Assembly: GCF_039542905.1 (NCBI RefSeq) | Contig: NZ_BAABIS010000001.1 | Span: forward strand, 3,038,001 to 3,102,000 | Length of the DNA stretch: 64,000 bases | Reading direction: 5' to 3' | Source: Kitasatospora terrestris | Lineage (GTDB): Bacteria > Actinomycetota > Actinomycetes > Streptomycetales > Streptomycetaceae | Part shown: positions 59,201-64,000 of the stretch, piece by piece | How positions within the stretch are numbered: the stretch's first letter is position 1 | Layout of the letters: every line of letters begins with the position of its first letter | Program-made: the position numbers and the translations under genes | The notes under the pieces: generated by a model | The model's input: only the letters and a program-made list of their open reading frames with translations | The model's database searches: none | What the model was told of the DNA's origin: nothing

Positions 59201-62200
59201 CGCCGCCAGCGCGTCCAGCCCGCCGTTCGCGGCGGCGTACGCGCCCCGGCCGTCCGCGCCCCACAGCGCGGACGCGGACGAGGTGGTGAGGAAGAAGTCC
59301 AGGTCGAGGCCCTCGGTCAGCAGGTGCAGCCACCACGCGCCGGAGAACTTGCCGCGCAGGCCCTGCGCGAACGCCTCCGCGTCCGCCTCCGCCAGCGGGC
59401 CCAGCGGCAGCGTGCCCGCCGCGTGCACCACACCGCGCAGAGCGGGCAGCCCGGAGGCGGACAGCGCCGCCGCCAGCTCCTCGTAGCGGTCGCAGTCGGC
59501 GGACCGGTAGAGCGCGGTCACACCGCCCGCGGCCAGCGAGGCCAGCCAGTCGGCGGTCGCCTGCGGCAGCCGCTCCAACGGCGTACGGCCCACCAGCAGC
59601 AGGTGGCGCGCGCCGCGCCGCACCAGGTCCTCGGCGACCGCCCGGCCCACGCCACCGGCCCCGCCGGTGATCAGGTACCCGGCGTCCGGGTCGACCGGGA
59701 GCTCCGGCCGCCACCCGTCGACCGCCCGCAGCCGCGCTCCGAACGCCGCCCCGGCCCGCACGGCCAGCAGGTCCTCGACCCGCGCACCGCCCGGCGCCGT
59801 GCCGGCCGCCGCCAGCGCCAGCGCCGTCCGGGCGTCCGCCTCGGCCGGGCCGGCCGGCAGGTCGATCACGCCGCCCCAGTGCGACGGGTACTCCAGGCCC
59901 AGCACCGGCAGCAACCCGTGCAGCAGCCCGTGGTCGGCCGCCACCACCGGGTCGGTGTCGGACACCCGCCGAACCGCCCGGGTCAGCGCGAAGGCCCGGC
60001 CGTCCCGCCCGGACGCGGCCAGCGCCCGCACCGCGACGGTCACCTCCGCCAGCAGCCGCGCACCGTCCGCAGCCGGGTCCGCGCCCTCCGGCCGCTCCGG
60101 CAGCGGCGTCGCCCGCGGCGCCAGCAGCAGCGTGAACGGGCCCTGCTCGGGCCGCGCCGCCCAGAAGTCGCCCCACGCCGCGTCGCCGACCGGCAGCCCG
60201 GCGCTCTCCCAACCCGGCAGCCCGGGCAGCCCCGCGAGGCTCGGCAGCTCGGCGCCCAGCAGCACACCCCGGTGCCCCAGCGCCTGCCACTGCGTGGCCA
60301 GCAACGCCAGCACCTGGACGTCGTCGCCCGCCAGCACCACCGTGCCCGCGGCACCCGCCGCGCCCGGCTCGGCGACCCGCTCCCAGCCCACCTCGTACAG
60401 CGGCACCGACCCGGCCGCCCCCCGCTCGGAGGCCGAGGCCCCGTCGAAAGCGGTACCCGCGCCGACACCCGACCGGGCCGCCGCACCCCCGCCGGAGGCC
60501 AGGCCGGTGCCCGCACCCGCGCCGACAGAGCCACCCGCCCCCCAGCCGGAGGCCGAACCCCCACCGGAGGCCAGGCCGATGCCCGCACCCGCGCCGACAG
60601 AGCCACCCGCCCCCCAGCCGGAGGCCGAACCCCCACCGGAGGCCAGGCCGATGCCCGCACCCGCGCCGACAGAGCCACCCGCCCCCCAGCCGGAGGCCGA
60701 ACCCCCACCGGAGGCCAGGCCGATGCCCGCACCCGACCGGCCGGAGGCCGCATCCGCACCCGCGCTGACAGAGCCACCCGCCCCCCGGCCGGAGGCCGAA
60801 CCCCCGCCGGAGGCGAGACCCGCGCCCGTCCCCCCGGAACCGCCCGCCGCCCCGCCGGAGGCGGTTGCGGCGTCGCAGCCCTCCGGCGCGTGCCGGGCCC
60901 GCTGCCACGGGTAGTGCGGCAGGTCGATCACCCGGCGCGGCAGCGGCCCGAAGCCCTCGCCGTCGGCCGCGCCGACCGCCGCGTGCTCGCGGCCCTCGGC
61001 GACGGCCCGCAGCGCGTCCGCCGCTTCCGCCGCGGTCGCCGCGACGATCCGGACGGCCACCTCGTGCCGGGTCCGCCCTTCGCCGGCCGTGTACGCGAAC
61101 GCCGGGTACTCGTCCTCGCCGAGCCCCACCGCGACTGCCGCCAGTTCGCCGGCGAGTTCGCGCAGCGCCGACTCGGTCCGGGCGGACAGGTCGAAGCCCC
61201 GCACCTCCGCCGCCACGACCGCGGCGGCGGCCTCCGCCGGCCCGACGATCACGTGCGCGTTGGTCCCGATCATGCCGAACGAGCTCACACCCGCGTACTG
61301 TCCGCCGCTCCCCCAGTCCGCGACCTCGCGGGACAGCGTGACCGCCGTCCCGTCGAGGTCGATCCGCGGGTTGAGGGTCCGGAAGTGCACCAGCGGCGGC
61401 ACCTCGCCGTGCTTGACGCACAGCAGTGCCTTCAGCACGCCCGCGACGCCCGAAGCGCCTTCCAGGTGGCCGAGGTTGGCTTTCACGGACCCGACGTGCA
61501 GCGGGCGTCCGCCGTTCTTCCGTCCGAGGGCGTCGAGGATGGCGTCCATCTCGATGGGGTCGCCGAGCGAGGTGCCGGTGCCGTGCGCCTCGACGAGGCC
61601 GATGTCGGCGGCGGTCAGTCCGGCGTCGGCCAGGGCGGCCTCCAGCAGGGCGGTCTGCGCGAGCACGTTCGGCGCGGTGAAGCCGGAGGACCGGCCGTCC
61701 TGGTTGAGGGCCGATCCCGCCACCACGCCGTGGATCCGGTCGCCGTCGGCCAGCGCCCGGTCCAGCCGCTTCAGCACGACGATCCCGCAGCCCTCGCCCC
61801 GGACGAAGCCGTTGGCCCGCGCGTCGAAGGCCTTGCACCGTCCGTCGGGCGACAGCGACCGGGTCTGCTCGATGATCCGGGTGGAGCCCGGCGAGAGCAC
61901 CAGGTTGACGCCGCCCGCGAGCGCCACGTCGACCTCGCCGCGGCGCAGTGCCTGTCCGGCCTGGTGCAGGGCGACGAGCGAGGACGAGCAGGCCGTGTCG
62001 ACGGCCACCGCCGGCCCGGTCAGGCCGAGGCAGTACGAGATCCGGCCGGCCGCGAAGCTGTGCCCGTTGCCGGTGGCCCAGTAGGCGTCCAGGTCGCCGG
62101 TCTGCCAGTCGCGGTAGTCCTGGCCGCCGGTGATGCCGACCCAGACGCCGACCTTGGCGTCGCCGAGCCGCGCGGGGGGCAGGGCGGCGTCCTCCAGTGC

Positions 62201-62581
62201 CTCCCAGGCGACTTCGAGGAGCAGCCGGTGCTGCGGGTCGACGGCCCGGGCCTCGCGCGGGCTGATCCCGAAGAAGTCGGCGTCGAAGTCGAGCACCTCA
62301 TCCAGGAAGCTTCCCTGGTTGGGCAGTTCGGCCCATTCGGCGGCGAACGGCGCGAGCCGCTGCTGCGGCCGGGCGCGGACCAGGTCGCGTCCGTCGCGCA
62401 GGGCGCGCCAGTAGCCGTCGAGGTCGGTGATCCCGCCGGGAAGGCGCAGGCCGGCGCCGACGACGGCGAGCGGCCGGCGGTCTCCGGCGGCGTCCAGCTG
62501 GGCGCGCAGCTGCTTGATGGTCTCCATCGCCCGGGTGAGTGGTGTCGCGGTGGTCTTGCTGGGTTCCATGGGTGTTCTCAC
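53258..62581 (-). CDS. Type I PKS, KS-KR-ACP-KS-AT-DH-KR-ACP
   Basis: 3107-aa two-module PKS. Module 1: docking helix, KS (about 35-460, DTACSSS), no AT, a Gly/Ser/Ala-rich repeat linker (about 580-700), KR (TGGAGGVG near 970, catalytic Tyr in GAYAAAN) and ACP ([11 protein letters not shown] near 1274). Module 2: KS (from 1355), AT ([19 protein letters not shown] near 1960; specificity motif STAAHS, not the usual HAFH or YASH), DH ([11 protein letters not shown] near 2260 and [11 protein letters not shown]), KR (VTGGLGALG near 2710) and ACP ([10 protein letters not shown] near 3017). No ER or TE. GTG at 62581 or ATG at 62569 may be the start. Module 2 should give an enoyl unit. Confidence 0.94.
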   Translation of the reverse strand: MRTPMEPSKTTATPLTRAMETIKQLRAQLDAAGDRRPLAVVGAGLRLPGGITDLDGYWRALRDGRDLVRARPQQRLAPFAAEWAELPNQGSFLDEVLDFDADFFGISPREARAVDPQHRLLLEVAWEALEDAALPPARLGDAKVGVWVGITGGQDYRDWQTGDLDAYWATGNGHSFAAGRISYCLGLTGPAVAVDTACSSSLVALHQAGQALRRGEVDVALAGGVNLVLSPGSTRIIEQTRSLSPDGRCKAFDARANGFVRGEGCGIVVLKRLDRALADGDRIHGVVAGSALNQDGRSSGFTAPNVLAQTALLEAALADAGLTAADIGLVEAHGTGTSLGDPIEMDAILDALGRKNGGRPLHVGSVKANLGHLEGASGVAGVLKALLCVKHGEVPPLVHFRTLNPRIDLDGTAVTLSREVADWGSGGQYAGVSSFGMIGTNAHVIVGPAEAAAAVVAAEVRGFDLSARTESALRELAGELAAVAVGLGEDEYPAFAYTAGEGRTRHEVAVRIVAATAAEAADALRAVAEGREHAAVGAADGEGFGPLPRRVIDLPHYPWQRARHAPEGCDAATASGGAAGGSGGTGAGLASGGGSASGRGAGGSVSAGADAASGRSGAGIGLASGGGSASGWGAGGSVGAGAGIGLASGGGSASGWGAGGSVGAGAGIGLASGGGSASGWGAGGSVGAGAGTGLASGGGAAARSGVGAGTAFDGASASERGAAGSVPLYEVGWERVAEPGAAGAAGTVVLAGDDVQVLALLATQWQALGHRGVLLGAELPSLAGLPGLPGWESAGLPVGDAAWGDFWAARPEQGPFTLLLAPRATPLPERPEGADPAADGARLLAEVTVAVRALAASGRDGRAFALTRAVRRVSDTDPVVAADHGLLHGLLPVLGLEYPSHWGGVIDLPAGPAEADARTALALAAAGTAPGGARVEDLLAVRAGAAFGARLRAVDGWRPELPVDPDAGYLITGGAGGVGRAVAEDLVRRGARHLLLVGRTPLERLPQATADWLASLAAGGVTALYRSADCDRYEELAAALSASGLPALRGVVHAAGTLPLGPLAEADAEAFAQGLRGKFSGAWWLHLLTEGLDLDFFLTTSSASALWGADGRGAYAAANGGLDALAAYRVAAGRPASAVAFGAWALDGMADEDGRRTLARMGLADLDGTTGCSVLTAATPGGSGQVLACPVEWPRFLEVMEASRARALFAEVAAEDAAGAQLPALREELLALPEQARAAAAAVHVGRTLAAVLGHAEGHTVPPGTGFYNLGLDSIMAVDLARDLSLAFAVDLKVADVFNYPTVEQLSALVAARVADAPAAAPARTAGAGARAGRPVTTAAEADAGATAVPQGYGSEPVAIVGMAGRFPGADSVEELWQLLAEGRDAVGPVPADRWDGAALHSADPLSTGTVSTDQGGFLSDLARFDAAFFGVPAREAESLDPQHRLLLEAAWHALEDAGSDPRAVRGSRTGVFVGISNSDYARLLERGGLRDLDAYFGTGTALNAAAGRLAYTLGANGPALAVDTACSSSLVALHLAVRSLRSGESDRALAGGVNVIASPECSVAVSRAHMLSPDGRCKTFSAEANGFVRAEGVGVLVLKRLSDARRDGDRVLAVVHGTAVNQDGASSGLTVPSGRAQEAVIRDALADAELPGSAISYLEAHGTGTSLGDPIELAAAWAALGPDRRPGEPLHVGSVKSNIGHCESASGIAGVIKTVLALRHRRLPASLHAENLNPHVPWDEMNVRVVDALTPWRTGDRPRLAGVSSFGFSGTNAQVILGEAPETAERPAAEGPYLLPLSAPDGAGLARLAERWTERLAEAGDEELPGLAATAGAGRAHFPVRRALLGSTAAELRAQLADLTVPGAQDAPRIAFLFSGMGSQYFGMGRELYESEPVFRDAIDTADRTLAPLLGTSLLDLMFHGSDESLIDQTRFVQPTVIALELALVALWESWGVRAAAVTGHSVGEIAAAIHAGVLDLEAGLTLVAHRARLMHSTETGAMLSLAAPLERVTGWLAGSDCDLAAVNGPKSVVVAGRPEAVERIAAQARAEGVVARRLTVSTAAHSRLMGPVIAEFSGIAEGLAYGRPRIPVISNLTGRLATPADLDAAYWARHIRQPVLFHQGMAELAELGVDLVLEVGPGRTLANLISAAGLLPARGGAASLVRGAGDRSRMLAAAAHLYRNGQDLDWAKVQAGAERTGAPRYPFADTRYWTAVEPAAPAARPAARRHWGDELRSPALPGRVFSFERSAEFPPYLTDHRIDGIVLTPASSHLATLLSAVAGDGSPLAVEDFICPRGLVIKDGEQYEVQLGLGTGTDPAQLTVHSLVDPERGAWTHHLSARTADPSAGAPRPAVDRQAFVERAERHIGGEEFYAYFRELGYTLGPSFRWIADIWLDGEEALVRYTTPPVAGDDLGNYQLHPGLIDSVFQSIAGFMVDGTAVKAPSVAIPFAAARLAFPGRPVAGEELWGHVRVLQAAPLDRGRLQVETADLHLFTARGEDLMVADGFRVRNAPLTTLRQSLRRGVPHAYELGWIPQPGGPAAAPTGARALRVLGAAALTAELRAAGHETDAELPELVVDARFAELPDEVDAAAAERAAQELAEALRTAPADVPYAVPVDGRPAAAPLRAALWGLLAALETEQPERTLLRITLGAGHRPGQLATALAAIAADGPADTRITLDAEGTTVARLLTTGDLPAEDGFTGGALVTGGLGALGLSVAEHLAGQGAAAITLVGRSAPDGAAQAVIDRLTAGGVRVQAVAADVTDPADCARAVAEAERLAPLTGVFHLAGATADRAFDRLTPEDFHRVFAAKAGGADALAAAVRGRELTTFVLFSSAAATLGSAGQANYGAANGYLDGLAERLRSEGVPATAVAWGPWVPTAKGGMADSAALARAAGKLGVRPLDDTAALPLLALAMTAERPHLLAVDADFGRYAERLAGHPAGGLYAGVAGATATGAAPQPAAEGRPRGWLREELAHLDADDREERVREVVRKLAGDTVGDHSAVRDDLGFEDIGLDSIMAIDLSALVAHAAGADLPATVSIDYPTVAEMARHLTGLIAPAEAAPSRPAAGTPDLPDTDRTTDEDADELSDDELIAAVRRDLAMEL
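60494..60835 (-). repeat. 72-bp tandem repeats coding a Gly/Ser/Ala-rich PKS linker
   Basis: Copies begin at 60494, 60566, 60638 and 60710 with exact 72-bp period; the first three are almost identical and the fourth is diverged and interrupted. Each codes a 24-residue unit containing [20 protein letters not shown]. The block lies in frame in the linker between KS and KR of module 1, about where an AT would be. Confidence 0.88.
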
Positions 62582-62611
62582 AGTCCTCGTGAGCTAGTGG
62601 GTGGCCGGGGC

Positions 62612-64000
62612 TCAGGCGGTGGTGGCCGGCTCCTCCGCCAGCCGGTCGCACAGCACCTCGGCGAGGGCGCGCGAACTCCCGTACGTCCACAGCAGGGTGG
62701 GCGAGAGCTTGAGGCCGAACGCGGCCTCCAGGCGGTTGCGCAGTTCCAGACCCATCAGCGAGTCCAGGCCGAGCGCCTTGAACGGGGTCTCCCGGTCGAT
62801 CGCGGCCGGGTCCAGCCGCAGCACGCGGCCGGCCAGTTCGCGGACCTTCTGCTCGGCGAGCGCGGGGCGCTCGCCCTCGGCCGCGGCCAGCAGCGCGCTG
62901 CGGAACTCGCCGCCGCCGGTGGCGCCGCCGCCCTGCCGGGAGGCCTCCCGGAGCACCTGCCAGCTGCGCAGGGCGGCGGTGTCGGGGTAGGCATCGAACC
63001 ACTGGCGCAGGTTGAGCGGGACGTACCCGACGACCTGCTCGCCGCCGCGCCTCAGCAGCCGGCCGAGGGCGGCCCAGGCCTCGTCGGCGGTGAAGCCGCC
63101 CATGCCGCGTTCGGCGAGCCGGGCGCCGCGGTTGGCGTCCTGCGCGGCGAGGCCGATCTCCTCGAACGGGCCCCACTGGACGCTGAGCGCGGGCAGTCCG
63201 CGCCGGCGCCGCTGTTCGGCGAGGGCGTCGAGGTAGGCGTTGCCCGCGGCGTACGCGGCCTGGCCGGCGTTGCCGATCAGCGCGGCGGCCGAGGAGAACA
63301 GCACGAACAGGTCGAGCGGGTCGCCGTCGGTGGCGGCGTCCAGGTTGCGGGCGCCGTCGACCTTCGGGGCGAGGACGCGCTCCAGCTGCTCGGGGCGCAG
63401 GTTGAGCACGGTGGCGTCGTCGAGCAGACCGGCGGCGTGGAACACGCCGCGCAGCGGCGGGAGTTCGCTCCGCACCCGGGCCAGTGCGGCGTCCAGCGAG
63501 GAGGCGTCGGCGACGTCCGCCGCCACCACCTCGACCAGCGTGCCGTGCTCGCGCAGGGCGGCGATCCGCTTCTCGGCGTCCTCGGACGGCGCGGAGCGGC
63601 CGAGCAGGGCGAGCGCCCCGGCGCCGTTCGCGGCGAGGTGTTCGGCGAGCGAGAGGCCGAGTGCGCCGAGGCCGCCGCTGAGCAGGTAGGTGCCGTCGGC
63701 GCGGAACCGGCCGCCGGGCAGCGGCTCGGGGGCGACGGCGGTGACGGTGGCCGGGTCGCGGAGCACGAACTTGCCGATGTGGCTGCCGCGCGACATCTCC
63801 CGCAGCGCCTCCGCCGCCTCGGTGAACGGGTAGGCGTTGACCGGGAGTTCTTCGATCTCCTCGGCCGCGACCAGGTCCCAGACCTCGGCGAACAGCTTGG
63901 CGAAGCGGGCGGGGCGGCGGTCCATCAGGCCGGCCAGGTCGACGGCGGCGACGGTGATGCCCTTGCGGAAGGCGCCCAGGCTGATCGAGCGCTCGGCGTA
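62612..64000 (-). CDS. Type I PKS, C-terminal ER-KR-ACP part (5' end outside window)
   Basis: The 3' 463 codons of a larger PKS gene that runs off the right edge; the frame is open to base 64000. The visible order is the end of an enoylreductase (SISLGAFRKGITVAAVDLAG ... GSHIGKFVL), then KR ([16 protein letters not shown]; catalytic SSAAALIGNAGQAAYAAGN; FHAAGLLDDATV with an LDD motif, pointing to B-type stereochemistry) and ACP (LGLDSLMGLELRN). This is the pattern of a fully reducing module, so KS-AT-DH probably precede it. It is followed after 30 bp by the two-module PKS on the same strand. Confidence 0.93.
   Translation of the reverse strand, partial: YAERSISLGAFRKGITVAAVDLAGLMDRRPARFAKLFAEVWDLVAAEEIEELPVNAYPFTEAAEALREMSRGSHIGKFVLRDPATVTAVAPEPLPGGRFRADGTYLLSGGLGALGLSLAEHLAANGAGALALLGRSAPSEDAEKRIAALREHGTLVEVVAADVADASSLDAALARVRSELPPLRGVFHAAGLLDDATVLNLRPEQLERVLAPKVDGARNLDAATDGDPLDLFVLFSSAAALIGNAGQAAYAAGNAYLDALAEQRRRRGLPALSVQWGPFEEIGLAAQDANRGARLAERGMGGFTADEAWAALGRLLRRGGEQVVGYVPLNLRQWFDAYPDTAALRSWQVLREASRQGGGATGGGEFRSALLAAAEGERPALAEQKVRELAGRVLRLDPAAIDRETPFKALGLDSLMGLELRNRLEAAFGLKLSPTLLWTYGSSRALAEVLCDRLAEEPATTA

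Noticed and set aside
60494..60835. Repeat array as a CRISPR
   Set aside because: The units are directly adjacent, without spacers, and lie in frame in a PKS linker.

Overview
The window is very GC-rich DNA (GC-biased third codon positions, GTG starts, many GTGA/ATGA overlaps) from an actinomycete of the Streptomyces/Kitasatospora type. Both strands are densely coded. No insertion sequence, integrase, prophage gene or CRISPR array was seen.

Left flank (1-12.3 kb) looks like ordinary chromosome. It holds the 3' part of a GH1 beta-glucosidase, a surface-type protein, a spermidine-synthase-like protein, a helix-turn-helix/TPR regulator, a histidine phosphatase, a RidA protein, a primase/polymerase-like protein and a tRNA-Lys(CTT) with its own promoter and terminator. 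Inside it is a tight three-gene operon (6.3-10.4 kb): a PD-(D/E)XK nuclease with a four-cysteine cluster, a 522-aa protein of unknown function and an SF1 helicase.

A type II (aromatic) polyketide cluster runs from about 12.3 to 43.2 kb. It has acyl-CoA carboxylase beta and epsilon subunits, two KAS III homologues, KSalpha, KSbeta/CLF, two ACPs, two stand-alone acyltransferases, an ActIII-type ketoreductase, a second SDR, a di-domain aromatase/cyclase, a metal-dependent cyclase, a DUF1772 protein, a two-component flavin monooxygenase pair, an NTF2-like protein, an adenylate-forming ligase, two DHA2 transporters, a membrane acyltransferase, an acyl-CoA dehydrogenase, a phosphopantetheinyl transferase and two SARP activators. 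It also has a stand-alone NRPS A-T didomain with a glutamine-like specificity code plus an MbtH protein. I read eleven promoter boxes by eye with one layout: two or three 7-bp repeats at 11-bp period, an 8-bp gap, then a hexamer of form [C/G]AnnnT. They sit in front of the A-T operon, the minimal PKS, the tailoring genes and even a small exported MoaF-like protein, so these genes probably form one SARP regulon. One SARP gene carries a TTA codon, which suggests bldA dependence.

From 43.4 to 48.8 kb lies a RiPP-type azole set: an 81-aa ORF coupled by an ATGA overlap to a fused leader-binding/YcaO cyclodehydratase, then a SagB-type dehydrogenase and a histidine kinase. A NarL-type response regulator faces the kinase convergently. 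The 81-aa ORF lacks the usual Cys/Ser/Thr-rich core.

From 49.6 kb to the right edge, on the minus strand, is a type I PKS operon in transcription order: a partial ...ER-KR-ACP protein, a 3107-aa KS-KR-ACP-KS-AT-DH-KR-ACP protein, a KS-ACP protein without AT, a thioesterase fused in frame to a DUF5988-like domain, and a 58-aa ORF. Two of the modules lack an AT. Whether the type II PKS, A-T, YcaO and type I PKS parts make one hybrid product or are neighbouring clusters cannot be settled from sequence alone; the SARP boxes seen cover only the 15.7-40.8 kb part.
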